Below are positions 9,837-20,815 of a stretch of 64,000 bases of DNA, piece by piece (the stretch's first letter is position 1; the number at the start of each line of letters is the position of its first letter). The translations under genes were made by a program, and so were the position numbers. The stretch covers positions 310,001 to 374,000 of the forward strand of contig NZ_OX366335.1 in the NCBI RefSeq assembly GCF_947250635.1, written 5' to 3'. The notes under the pieces were generated by a model that was not told the DNA's origin, did no database searches, and saw only the letters and a list, made by a program, of their open reading frames with translations. Origin of the DNA: Wolbachia endosymbiont (group B) of Parapoynx stratiotata (lineage in GTDB: Bacteria; Pseudomonadota; Alphaproteobacteria; Rickettsiales; Anaplasmataceae).

Positions 9837-9937
9837 CACGCTCAATTCAAGATCAAGTTATAGAATATGCCTTAATCCATAGTAATATTAGTAAATTAAA
9901 GAAAGATACTAAAAAATCATTATTAAACATAAAGTAA
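9833..9937 (+). CDS. Possible 34-codon ORF coupled to the RHS toxin
   Basis: An ATG at 9833 overlaps the TGA stop of the RHS toxin (ATGA), the usual arrangement for translational coupling. It encodes 34 residues (starting MTRSIQDQVIEYALIHSN) and ends in TAA at 9937. It is lysine-rich with no recognisable domain. The position right after a polymorphic-toxin C-terminus is where an immunity or chaperone gene could sit, but the peptide is very short and may be a remnant or chance ORF. Confidence 0.3.
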   Translation: MTRSIQDQVIEYALIHSNISKLKKDTKKSLLNIK

Positions 9938-9997
9938 TTAGAAAGTTATAGAAGACCAAAAATGATAGAGTTAAACAGTAGCTTTTGTCTTCAGCTG

Positions 9998-10020
9998 AAA
10001 AAGAAGGAGTCTCCTTTTTC
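9998..10020 (+). terminator. Hairpin after the RHS toxin gene
   Basis: An AAGGAG/CTCCTT inverted repeat with A-rich and T-rich outer arms and a one-base centre forms an imperfect stem. It lies between the RHS toxin unit and the next gene, so it could end transcription, though the loop is too tight for a textbook terminator. Confidence 0.35.
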
Positions 10021-10080
10021 TGGCTAGACAATAGAGTTCTTAATTAAGAGCATGTAATCAGCAATTATACGGAGAAAATC

Positions 10081-10449
10081 ATGATCAACAAAAACACACC
10101 CAACAGTTCTCGAATTCTCTTAGAGAAGATGGGAATAGAAAGCGTTGAAGAAGCTGAAAAATTACTCAGTTTTAAAAATGAAAATGATGAGTATTTATAT
10201 GACTCAGCATTTAAAATTACAGATTTATGTGAGGATATCTTTATTGAAAAAGTAAAAGACACAATCACAGAGCAAGAAGCGAAGGATATTTATCAGAAGG
10301 CCTTAGCAAGGAGAGAATTCGTCTCCCGTTATATAGAAAACGCCAGAGAAATGACCGAACCACATTATAGAGCACTACGCGTTTGTAATATCGACCATGA
10401 TACTGCAGAGAAGTGCGATGCAATTATACACAGTTTACAAGGGGAATAA
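10081..10449 (+). CDS. Uncharacterised 122-aa protein upstream of TcA (possible split-off TcA N-terminus)
   Basis: A complete ORF with an ATG preceded by ACGGAGAAAATC, a good ribosome binding site. The protein is mostly helical and charged, without signal peptide or membrane segment. The segment reading LLEKMGIESVEEAEKLLSF, then EAKDIYQKALARREFV, resembles the short helical N-terminal segment that precedes the SVLSPAAY motif in many full-length TcA proteins. It ends one base before the ATG of the TcA fragment and in a different frame. It may therefore be a separated N-terminal piece of TcA or an independent partner of it. The homology is by eye and uncertain. Confidence 0.6.
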   Translation: MINKNTPNSSRILLEKMGIESVEEAEKLLSFKNENDEYLYDSAFKITDLCEDIFIEKVKDTITEQEAKDIYQKALARREFVSRYIENAREMTEPHYRALRVCNIDHDTAEKCDAIIHSLQGE

Positions 10450-11668
10450 TATGACAACAGATAGCAACGTAGTTGAAACTATATTTAAGACTAAAGAAAG
10501 TTATAACGAATGTGACCATTGCCAGTCAGTTTTAAGTCCAGCAGCTTATTTTGTTAAGTTGGTTGAAACTATTGAAAAGTATATTCCAGGGCATAAACTT
10601 AAAGAACGTCGTCCTGACTTATTTGAGCTTCCACTAGATTGTAATAGCACTAACAAAACAAAGTTATACCTGGAGATTGCTAATGAAATAATGGAGAATA
10701 ATCTGAATAAGAAACTAGGTGGCAATGCTCTAGAAAAATTAGCTAAAGCTAAGTATCCATTTAATCTACCAGCAAATTTTCCTTTAGTTAGCATATGTGC
10801 TTATCTTGAAAAGCAGGGTATAAATTTAGCTGATGTATATAAGGTACTGGAACCAAAAGCTGATAGTATAGCAGAATCTTTAGGCCTTTCTCCAGAAGAG
10901 TACGAACTTATTACTACTCCAAATCATGACATAAGCGAAGTTTATGGTATAAGTAAAAGTGAGCTTAAAAACGTTGAGAAGTTCATTGCTCAAACTAATA
11001 TAGACTCTGATAAATTAAAGCAGCTAATTGACTGCTATAACAGAATTGATCCTACCAATAAGCTAAGTATCAATTCTGGTACTATAGATAACATTGATCA
11101 GGCATTAGGCTTTCTACATCGCTTTATTCGTCTTGCAAATAAGCTTAATTGGTCGTTTGATGGACTGTGTAATGTATTACTTGCGGTTGATAAGAATGAA
11201 ATTGATGCAAATTCTTTAAAGGAAATAAGTAGAATCAAAAGCTTGCAGGAAAAGCTAAAAAAGCCTTTAAGTGGAGTATGTAAGCTATATTCTAATGCTT
11301 CCATATCAATAGAAGGAAGTAAGAGTGAAGAAGATGCTAACAATGCAGCAGAGTCTTTACTCTTTTTACAAGGAGTAAAAGAATCAGATCTAAAGAAAGC
11401 ATATGGTATAGAGGAACCTTCTGAACCATTTAAAGAAGAAAATTTTGATGAATTCATTGCAAGAACTGGAATCAAACGTCAGGAAGTGGAATGGCTGCTT
11501 GATAACTATAAATCTACTACTCATAGCAAGAAAGCCAAGAAACAAGAAAAAATTAGTGTTAAAGAGCAAAAGTTTCTACACAACTTTACTCAGCTTGCTG
11601 GGCAACTAAAATTGTTATTTGGTAAGTTAAACACGATAATTGCAGAGTTACCAAGTGAATTTAAGCTT

Positions 11669-11676
11669 AAGGATTT
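11669..11676. repeat. Target site duplication, left copy (AAGGATTT)
   Basis: AAGGATTT here is repeated exactly at 13014-13021, directly abutting both ends of the inverted repeats of the IS. In the TcA frame it encodes Lys-Asp-Leu on both sides. An 8-bp duplication is normal for IS256-family elements. Confidence 0.95.
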
Positions 11677-11701
11677 GGGAACGTTCAAAAAAGTGTGTCA
11701 A
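11677..11701. repeat. Left terminal inverted repeat of the IS256-family element
   Basis: 25 bases starting GGGAACGTTCAAAAAAG, exactly reverse-complementary to 12989-13013. Confidence 0.95.
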
Positions 11702-11746
11702 ACCGAAAAAAAAGTAATAAATTGATATAAAAAATGGAGGTTTGAT

Positions 11747-12979
11747 ATGGGTCAAGCAAATAGAACTACTGGTTTGGTAGATTATAAAGAATTAGAAACA
11801 AATATCCTGTCATCTATACGAGAAGGAAGACCATTGACAGGAAGAGATGGAGCATTAACACCGTTTATAAAAAGGTTGCTAGAGGCAAGTCTGGAAGGTG
11901 AAATAGAAAGCCACATGTCAGCTAAAAGTGAAGAAAATAACCGAAGAAATGGAAGGAATGCAAAAACTTTACGTACAAGTTCAGGCTCATTTGAACTATT
12001 AACACCAAGAGACAGAGAAGGAAGCTTTGAACCGCAAATAGTCAAAAAAAGGCAAACAAGCCTACATCCAGAACTTGAAGCAAAGGTCTTAAGCACATAT
12101 GCCAGTGGCATGGGATACAGAGATATAGCTTCACATGTTGAGGAAATATATGACCACAAAATATCAGCAGCAGAGATATCCAGTATTACTGATAAACTGC
12201 TACCAGTAATCAATGAATGGCGCAGCCGCCCACTGCAATCAGTGTATCCAATAGTGTTTATGGATGGCATGTTCTTTAAGGTCAAGGAGGACGGACATTG
12301 TATAAGTAAATGCATGTATAATATATTGGGCATAAATCAAAATGGCAGAAAAGAAGTATTAGGTTTTTATTTGGCTGAAAGTGAAGGAGCTAACTTCTGG
12401 TTGGGAGTTCTAAATGACCTAAAAGAGCGAGGAGTAGAAGATATTCTAATTGCCTGCATTGATGGGCTAAAAAGCTTTCCTGCGGCTATAAATAGTGTGT
12501 TTCCTAAGGCAGAAGTACAGCTATGTATAGTGCATCAGATAAGGAATTCACTGAAATATGTATCTAGCAAAGATGTAAAAGTTTTCATGAATGATTTGAA
12601 AAAAATATATCGTGCTTCAAGTAAAGAGATCGCTGAGAATTATCTGCTTGAGCTGGAAGAAAAATGGGGAGAGAAGTATCCTTTAGTTATAAAATCCTGG
12701 CAGAACAATTGGGAAAACTTATCCAGTTATTTTAAGTATTCTGGGCAAGTTAGGAAGCTGATTTACACCACCAATCCAATTGAGGGGTTGCATAGACAAA
12801 TCAGGAAATTTACTAAAACTAAGGGTTCATTTACTAGTACAAATGCCTTGTACAAACAGGTATATTGTGCTATAAAAAAGGTAGAGCAAAAGTGGATTAT
12901 GGCTCTCCCTAATTGGGCTTTAACTATTTCTCAACTTGATATTTTCTTTCCAGATAGATTGAAAATTGAGTTGAACTAA
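11747..12979 (+). CDS. IS256-family (Mutator-type) transposase
   Basis: A full-length 410-aa DDE transposase, near the usual size for IS256 enzymes. The catalytic residues are visible as the Asp in FMDGMFFK, the Asp in ACIDGLKSFP, and the Glu in TTNPIEGLHRQIR. The CIVHQIRNS segment (C-x2-H) is typical of Mutator transposases. The start ATG follows GGAGGTTTGAT, a strong ribosome binding site. There are no frameshifts or stops. It moves its own element by cut/copy transposition. Confidence 0.97.
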   Translation: MGQANRTTGLVDYKELETNILSSIREGRPLTGRDGALTPFIKRLLEASLEGEIESHMSAKSEENNRRNGRNAKTLRTSSGSFELLTPRDREGSFEPQIVKKRQTSLHPELEAKVLSTYASGMGYRDIASHVEEIYDHKISAAEISSITDKLLPVINEWRSRPLQSVYPIVFMDGMFFKVKEDGHCISKCMYNILGINQNGRKEVLGFYLAESEGANFWLGVLNDLKERGVEDILIACIDGLKSFPAAINSVFPKAEVQLCIVHQIRNSLKYVSSKDVKVFMNDLKKIYRASSKEIAENYLLELEEKWGEKYPLVIKSWQNNWENLSSYFKYSGQVRKLIYTTNPIEGLHRQIRKFTKTKGSFTSTNALYKQVYCAIKKVEQKWIMALPNWALTISQLDIFFPDRLKIELN

Positions 12980-12988
12980 AAATGCGGC

Positions 12989-13013
12989 TTGACACACTTT
13001 TTTGAACGTTCCC
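12989..13013. repeat. Right terminal inverted repeat of the IS256-family element
   Basis: 25 bases ending GAACGTTCCC, exactly reverse-complementary to the left end; followed at once by the second AAGGATTT. Confidence 0.95.
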
Positions 13014-16000
13014 AAGGATTTAGTTACAAACACAGATAATAGTACTATATTAAAGAAAATTTGGAATATTAATGATAACGAACTCACTTCTTTAGTCAAC
13101 TATAACGATGAAGTTTCTGACAAAATTGGAAAATCATTAATCTCAGAAGTACATAAGCAAATCCTGCTAGCAAGGTTGATGAATATATCAACAGTAGAAA
13201 TAGTACAAATTTTACTGCAGCTAAACATCACTGATCTAAATCTAGATAATATAGAGCGTATTTTTGAATTAAATAATTGGCTAAATAACAATTCTATTAC
13301 CATTGAGCAATTAAACACATTGATCAACTCTTCTGCACTTTCTCACCAGCATGTAAAGGAGATAAATGAGATAGAGGAAGAAATAGAAAAGAATCAAGAA
13401 TTAGAAATCAGAAAAAGGCTAGACTCGTTAGTGAGTCACGCTGAGCTTACTGGCGAGTGGAAAATACAAATAGAAAAAATACTGGAAGAATCAGAAATCA
13501 AAAAATTAGAAAACAGAGAGAAATTAGATGCGTTGATGAATAATTCTACACTTTCTGTGGATTGCAAAACGAAAATAAAAGGTATATTGGAAGAATTAAA
13601 AAGCAAAGAAAAATTAGATTCGCTAATTAATGACTCTACACTTTCTGAAGAATATAAAATAAAAGAAATAATAGAAAAAACGGGAAACAAAAAACTAACA
13701 AGCAAGGAAAGGTTGGATGCATTAATCAATGATTCTACACTTTCTGAAAAATGCAAAACAAGAATAAGTGAGGTAATAGAAGAACGAGAGAATCTTCATA
13801 ATGAAATACGTAAACATTTTAACATAAGCTCTGACGTATTAGCCGCAGCTCATCAATTTACAGAAAAGCAGCCAACAAATTTGCAGTTATTAAGACTTGA
13901 GTCTCCAAATAAAAATATTGTTCATGATGTAGGTATAATTGGCAATAAGGCCGTTTTTCTTGGAAAGAGTGAAGTACACAGCAAAAATTCTGTAGAGTCT
14001 TCAATGCGTGAACCACGAAAAAACGTAGCAGTAGCAACAATTGGCACGAAGACTATTTTCTTTTGTGGTAAGAAAAGTGAAAATGAATACTCACGAAAAA
14101 TAGACATCTACGATGAAGAAGCCAAAAGCTGGATAACTGAGGCAGCCAGCGAGGCACGTGATAGTGCTGCAGTTGCTGTTGTTGGCAACAAAGCTATTTT
14201 CCTTGGTGGAAATAAAGATAATAGACGATGTTCATTGCAAGTAGACGTCTATGATAATGGCGTGTGGACAAAACATACAGCCAGTGAAGCTCGCTCAAAT
14301 GCTTCGGTTGCTGTAGTTGGTGAAAAAGCCATTTTCTTTGGTGGTAAAATTAATAAAACAAGATCAAGTGCGATAGATATATATAATAATGGAGAATGGG
14401 TAAATCGCACAGATACAGCTAGTGAAGCACGATCAAACGCATCAGTAGCTATAATTGATACGAAAGTTATTTTCTTTGGTGGTAGTAAAGGTGATAACCA
14501 GTGTTCTTCAAAGGTTGATATCTATGATAGTAAAGCTGAAAAATGGACAACGCATACAGTTAGTGAAGCTCGTGAAAATGCATCAGTAGCTGTGGTTGAT
14601 GGCAAAGCTATTTTCTTTGGTGGTAAAGTAGGTCAAACGAGATCTAATAAAATAGATATTTATGATGCTAAAACTGAGAAATGGATAGAAGTTCAACACG
14701 TTGCCAGTGAAGCACGTGATATGGTGCAAGTTGCTGTAGTTAATAAACAAGCTATTTTCTTTGGTGGAAACAAAGGAAATCAAGAATATTCTAAATATAT
14801 AGACGTCTATGATGGCGCTACTGATAGCTGGAAGTTTACAGGTGAGATTAGCAGAGCGCATAACAACGTATCAGTAGCTGTAATTGGTACAAAGGCTATA
14901 TTCTTTACAAAGGAGATGGATAATAGAATTGCTGGCCAAGTATATATTTACGACTCTACTGGTTATTCTGCAAATAATTCTATAGCTAAAAACTGGACAA
15001 GACGTATTGAAAAAGGAAATGAAATGCGTGACGGTTTGCTTGCAGAAATCACGAGTAGTGCAAGGTCCTCTGGAAAAATAGATATTTATGATAATATAGT
15101 TAAAACTTGGAAGACTGTTGATGTTTATAAGCCTATTGAATGTACTTCGATAGACATTCGAAATAATAAAGCGATCTTAACTTGCAAAGATTCATCTGGA
15201 AAAACATATAAAGAAACGTACTCAATAGACTTATCTATAACTTACGATGCAATGATTGAAGAACTTCTAAATAATGTTGCAGTTTTTACAACATTTAAGC
15301 TTAGTGCAGAAGATATAAAAAGTATTACATGTCATTCAAATATTTATGGCCTAAAAGCAACATGGACAGAGAAGCAGATTAAAACCCTTTCAAATCATAA
15401 AGCACTGCAAGATGCTTTTTCTGGTAACGAACTTACTCTTTCACAATATGTAGAATGGCTACATGACAGTTATGATGAAAGCAAAGTCACAGAAAAAATA
15501 ACGCAGCTTACTAATTGGGACAAAAAGTTACTAAGTCAAATCAAAGAAATTGATGCTTTTAAAAAATGTTTCAGTAAAGAAAATCATCCTATAGACTCTT
15601 TGCTAAAAATTAAGTCTCTTGTAGATATGGCAGAACAAACAGGTATTGATGGTCAAATTTTGCTAGAACTAAAAGACTTACATAATTTGCCATCATCTAC
15701 TGGATGGAATAAGTACAATAACATTGAAAGGAAACTACGGGAATTGCTAAGTTATGTAGAGGGAGTGAAAGAACATCTAGAAAACCAGAAGCGCAATATC
15801 CTATCAAACTATATGCTGTACACATATTCTGAGGTCAAAAATAAGAATATGCGAGGTCTGTATGCGTTCTTATTGATTGATGTTGAAATAAGTGACTGCT
15901 CAAAAATCTCCCCACTTAAAGCAGGGCTAAATAGCCTTCAGCTATATATTCATCGTTGTATATTAGGGCTAGAAGAAGGAGTAGCAGTTAATTCTGAATT

Positions 16001-19000
16001 AACTGAAGAAATGTGGGACTTATTAGATAATTATAGAGAATGGGAGGCAACTAAGAAAATTGCATTATACCCTGAAAATTACCTCAACCCTACGCTACGT
16101 AAATCTGCAACTGCAGAATATAAGGTATTACAAAACACTTTAATGCAAGGTAATCTTACAGATGAAGAAGCAGCGAATGCATATATTAAGTATTTTGAGG
16201 ATTTTGCACAGCTTGTGAATCTGCAAATAGTAGATACCTATTTTATAAGTGAAAAGAACGAGCTATATATTTTAGGTCGAACAATAGCAGAGCCTTATAC
16301 TTACTATTATCGGGTTGGTAATTTTGAAGATGGTAAAACCGGAAGCCAACAGATTTGGGAGGCTTGGCAAAAAATTGAAGCACAAGTACCAGTTAGTATA
16401 GCAAGAATAGTCCATGTATTTGGTAGGATATTTGTTTTTTGGCTACAAAAGACTGAAAAGGAAAAACAAGTTGAAAATGTGTCAATTAATGATTCTACTT
16501 TGGCTGTGCATTATATGTTTAAGAAAGCAGATGGCAGTTGGTCAGCTCAACAAAAGTTGCCATTTGATGTTGAGGTAGATGAAAAGTGTGAATCTCACAT
16601 AAGACAATATTTTTCTTCCAGGAATTGGGAGAAAAGTCAGCAAGAGTTGTGTGAAAGTTGGAAAGCGAAGGATGAAGAAACAAAAGTAAATTATAGCAAA
16701 AATGGTGAATGGACTACAGATAGACCTGTAGAAGAGGCTATAGAATATTTTAAAAGTAAGGTCAAAAAGTGGGATAAAGATATAAAAGATAAGGTAAAAG
16801 AGTCAAAAGATATAAAATTTAATGGTAAGCTGAAAGTAGCTGTACAGAATAGTGAAATATTAATTTTATCTTGTGAAGACGGTTTTCAAAATAGTAAGTT
16901 TATTCTGAAAGAGGACCTAACATCAGAAAGGTCCTATACGCGTTACTTTAATAGTATGAACAGCATTGCAGAGGCAGAAAAAAGTATAAAAGAATTCTAC
17001 GATAAGAAAAAGGAAGAGGAGAAGAAAGTTGTTACACGCCAGATAAATGAAATGCAGAAAAAAATAGATAAAAAGAAGGCAAGAGAGAATGATAAGCAAA
17101 GTGAGTTAATTAGTTTAGAAAACAAAAAAGATGGCGAGAAAAGGAGTAAAGATGCGTTACAAAGCAAGGTAAATTCTGTAGAACAAGATATAAAAGAAAA
17201 GAGAAGATTATGGCAGGATATAGAGAATTTAAAAGTAAAGTTGAATAATTTATTTCCGCATAGATCAAGTGATTCATATGAAGAAGCAGCAGAGAGAGGC
17301 AATTTACGAGCAGTAATAAATAATTTGAAACAAGAGCTAACACAGCACAAGCAAAATGTAGAGAGTACAAATGTAGAATTACAGCAAGAGTTAATAACAC
17401 TAGAAACGGAAACGGCAACTTTAATCAATAACATAGCTAAGCTAGCAACAGAGGAAACTGTGGATGATAACTTACAGAGAAAAACAAAAGATATAATAAA
17501 ACGGTTAAGTGATTTACAATTACAAGAAGCACAGCTAGATCCACTAGAGGAGTCAGGAGAAAAAGGGAAGCTTCGAGTAGCTGCAGATAATTTGAAACAA
17601 AAGTTAGCACTACTCAAGCAAAGTACAGAAAGCAAAAAAGTAGAATTGCTGGAGCAGCTAACAGAGTTAGAAACAAAAGTGACAAATTTGGAAAGTGAGA
17701 TAAACAGATTGCAAGAGCCAGAAAAAACTATAGAGGTATTAAAAAAAGAGAAGGGTATATTAGAGGAAAGTATAAAACAGCATGAAAAAGAGATAAAGAA
17801 GTTAGATGATGAAATAAAACAGTATGAAAAAGAAAAAGAGTATCTTAAGAATGTAATATCACAATTACAAAAAGATAAAAAAGAAATAGAAGACGTTAAT
17901 AATAAAGTTGCTGAACAGGAAAGGCATAAGCAATTGGATGGAAAAAGAGATAAAGAGATAAAGTTAGTAAGAGAATTAATTATTCAAGAGAAAAACGATA
18001 ACGTAGATCAAAGTAAATACAAAAGCATAGAAATTTTTAATTTAATCAACAAGTCATATAAAGAAGCTTACATTAAGGGATCAGAAGCAATCTTAGCACC
18101 AGAGGAGCAGCCAAAAGACTGCTATTTTTATGGATTTTACGGGATATATTTATGGGAAATATTCTTCCATATTCCAACACTGGTTGCATATCTTTTCAAC
18201 CAGGAGCAGAAGTTTGCTGAGGCACGCAGGTGGTATCAATACGTCTTCAATCCTACCAATAGGGGCTGCAATGCATGGCAATTTCTTCCCTTTAAAACTA
18301 AATGCGGAAATTCATATGGTAATGAGAAGTGTGATAGTGGAAAGTTAATAGATTTACTTGATCCGTACAAAGAGGCTGACAAGAAAAAGATCTCTTATGA
18401 GAAGTATGTAATAATGTCATACGTGGATAATTTAGTCGATTGGGGGGATATGCTCTTTTCTAAAAATTCATGGGAAGGAATTAGCCAAGCAACGATGCTT
18501 TATATAAGAGCTTGGGACCTTCTTGGAGAAAAGCCCAAAAAGAAAGGAAAGTTCAAAGCTGAGCCTGAGAATATATGTGAGTTGTCGAATAATAAATATG
18601 ACATATGTAAAATAGAAGCAGAAGCTCCGAGAGATACTGTTCAAAATACACGCAATAGTTCTAGTGCTGCTGTAGTTGATCTCACTACATATTGCAGTTA
18701 TTTCTGCACTCCAGAAAATAAAGATTTTATTGCCTTATGGGATAGGATTGAGGATCGTCTTTATAAAATAAGACATTGCTTGGATATCAAAGGTAAACGT
18801 TTAGAGCTTCCTCTATTCCAGCCACCAATTGACCCAAGGCAATTAATCAGTGCTGCAGTTGGAGGAAGTACTGTAATGCTGCCAAAAGCTCAAGTGTCTC
18901 ATTACCGTTTTAAGTACATGATTACTTATGCTAAATCAATTGCTGATACCGTTACTCAAATTGGTTCAGAGCTATTAAGCGTTTTAGAGAAAAAAGATGC

Positions 19001-20780
19001 TGAGGCACTTAATTTACTTTACAACAAACAAGAAGCTACAATGGCTAACTTAATGACAACCATTAAGGAAAAAGCCATTGAAACATTAAAAGAAGAGGCT
19101 AAGGCACTTAATGTAAGTTTGAGTAGCGCAAAAGACCGAAAATCTCATTATGAAAAATTAATTAATAAAGGGTGGTCTGCTCTTGAGATTTCTTCAATGG
19201 CCATATCTGTAGCTTCAACTATTACATTAACTGCAGCAGGTATTGCTAGACAAGTCGCAGCACCAATACACCTTATCCCTACAATATTTGGCTTTTCTTG
19301 TGGAGGGTTTCAACCTGGTAGCTCTGCAGATTCAATAGCGCGTGGACTTGAAATATTTTCTAGCGTGGCTGGTGCTCTTTCACAGAACCTTAGTACTTCA
19401 GCAGGTTATGAAAGAAGAGCTGAAGATTGGAATCTGCAAAAAATCATAGCAACTCATGATGTTGAGCAAATTGGCCATCAAATAGAAGCAAATAAAATAA
19501 ACCAAGCAAATGCTATACAAGACCTTAGAGCCCACAAGGAATCAATCAAGCAGATTAAAGAAAAAGAGTCTTTCTTCAGGGGCAAATTTACTAACCAAGA
19601 ACTATATAGCTGGATGAAGGGAGAACTTAAAAGCTTATATATAAAAACTTATAGACTTGCCCTTGAGATCGCAAAGCAAGCTGAATGGACTTATCAGTAT
19701 GAGATTGATAACGGCAAAGCGTTCATTCAACCAGGGCACTGGAATAGCTTTAAAGAAGGCCTACTTTCAGGACAAAAGTTAAAGTTTGAACTTGAGCAAC
19801 TTGACAAAGAGTACCATGATACCAATGAAAGAAGGTTAGAAATCACTAAAGTAATCTCACTTAAATCTCTTGATCCTATAGCACTTCATGAGCTTAAAAC
19901 TAAGGGAAGCTGTAAATTCTCCTTCACGGAAAAATTATTTGACCTTGATTTCCCTGGTCACTATGCTCGTAAGATTAAAGATATAAAGATTACTGTTCCA
20001 GCAGTAGTTGGTCCTTATGAAAATGTTCATGCAAGTTTGCAACAAACAAGTAACCAAGTAGTGTTAAAAAGCGATGGTGCAATAAACGCAATTAAATACT
20101 TAGTGAACCCAAGTGAAGAAGAACAGCCTGAAACTGATCTTTTAAGAGTTAATTGGAAGCCAAATCAAGAAATTGCTATCTCAAAAGCTGATCAAGATAG
20201 TGGTCTTTTTGAACTTAGTTTTGGTGATGAACGTTACTTACCATTTGAAGGCACAGGTGCAGTTTCTACCTGGGAATTAAGCCTTCCTCAAGCAACCAAT
20301 AGGTTCGATATCAGTACCATTTCTGATGTGATAATTCATTTGGACTATACAGCTCTAAATGGAGGTGAGGTTTTAAGTCGTCAAGTAAAAAATCTTGATC
20401 AAATAAAGTACTATCAAGGTACATTAGTTGTCAATCTAAGTGCGGTCTACCCGGAAGAATGGGGCAAGTTTAAACAGGCAAAGGGGCAATTCTCTGAGTT
20501 AAAGTTCAAGCTATTTCCTGAAATCTTTCCTATTCATGTAAAGGATCCAGAAGTTGATTTAAATGATGGTAACAATATCTGTATCATACCTACAACGCCA
20601 GATGCAGATAAAATAACTATAAAATTGGATAACTACAACTGGGAACGTAATTCTAAAAAGATTGTTAATCCTTCACTAACAATTGGCACTGACTGGAATA
20701 TTCAAGTCAACAATGCAGATATAAGTAAACTTGAGGAAATCATAATTATGGTTCCTTATAAAGCAACGATTAACTGGTAA
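13014..20780 (+). pseudogene. TcA-like toxin subunit, C-terminal 2588 codons (separated by IS256 element)
   Basis: The larger part of the broken TcA gene; numbering here follows the restored 2994-residue protein. Four ~40-aa tandem repeats lie at about 540-665. A Kelch-like block of about eight ~49-aa repeats lies at about 710-1145 (repeated ASVAVVGxKAIFFGG, then VDIYD). TcA shell sequence follows (for example LYPENYLNPTLRKSATAEYK). A highly charged coiled coil is at about 1725-2070. A neuraminidase-like/TcA segment follows (YFYGFYGIYLWEIFFHIPTLVAYLFN is split here for length: key residues YLWEIFFHIPTLVAYL). A hydrophobic pore-type segment is near 2460-2490 (SVASTITLTAAGIARQ). The TcB-binding domain is from about 2700 to the end (LDFPGHYARKIKDIKITVPA). 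It has no own start or ribosome binding site beyond the IS-provided sequence, so translation of this half is doubtful. Confidence 0.88.
13411..13790 (+). repeat. Four tandem ~40-codon repeats in TcA
   Basis: The encoded unit reads roughly LDSLINDSTLSEEYKxKI followed by a Glu/Lys-rich linker. Copies begin near LDSLVSHAEL, LDALMNNSTL, LDSLINDSTL and LDALINDSTL. They look like short helical hairpins inserted between the TcA N-terminal region and the Kelch-like block. Confidence 0.75.
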
Positions 20781-20788
20781 CTTCTATA

Positions 20789-20815
20789 CCTGCTATTTTA
20801 ATAATGAGTAGCAGG
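20789..20815. terminator. Hairpin between convergent TcA and giant ankyrin genes
   Basis: CCTGCTA (20789-20795) pairs perfectly with TAGCAGG (20809-20815) around a 13-base loop. It lies just after the TcA stop and includes the stop codon of the ankyrin gene on the other strand. A T-rich stretch (TCTCTTTGCTTTTTT) follows on the plus strand. It could act as a terminator for the TcA unit, possibly for both. Confidence 0.5.

Larger units (their letters stand above)
10451..11725 (+). pseudogene. TcA-like toxin subunit, N-terminal fragment (interrupted by IS256 element)
   Basis: Starts at the ATG at 10451 with AGGGGAATA just upstream. It reads 406 codons of genuine TcA sequence, then the target duplication, then about 16 codons of IS sequence before a stop. 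CDHCQSVLSPAAYFVKLVET is the hallmark N-terminal VRP1/TcA motif, followed by RRPDLFELPLDC. TcA subunits form the pentameric receptor-binding pore that injects the TcC payload. This piece alone lacks the pore, the coiled coil and the TcB-binding domain. Joining it to 13014-20780 restores one uninterrupted frame. The insertion should abolish full-length TcA unless the IS is heterogeneous in the population. Confidence 0.88.
11677..13013 (+). mobile_element. Complete IS256-family insertion sequence (1337 bp) inside TcA
   Basis: The element has perfect 25-bp terminal inverted repeats beginning GGGAACGTTC (11677-11701 and 12989-13013), one full transposase gene, and 8-bp direct target duplications AAGGATTT. 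It lies in the same orientation as TcA. All parts look intact, so the insertion is probably recent and the element may still be active. Confidence 0.96.

Noticed and set aside
11782..12333. 183-aa minus-strand ORF inside the IS256 transposase
   Set aside because: Fully antisense to an intact, recognisable transposase and with no start signal.
16997..17635. 212-aa minus-strand ORF inside TcA
   Set aside because: It is antisense to the Lys/Glu-rich coiled coil, giving Ser/Leu/Phe-rich low-complexity protein with no ribosome binding site; a compositional shadow.
18130..18348. 72-aa plus-strand ORF inside TcA
   Set aside because: Out-of-frame shadow of conserved TcA sequence.
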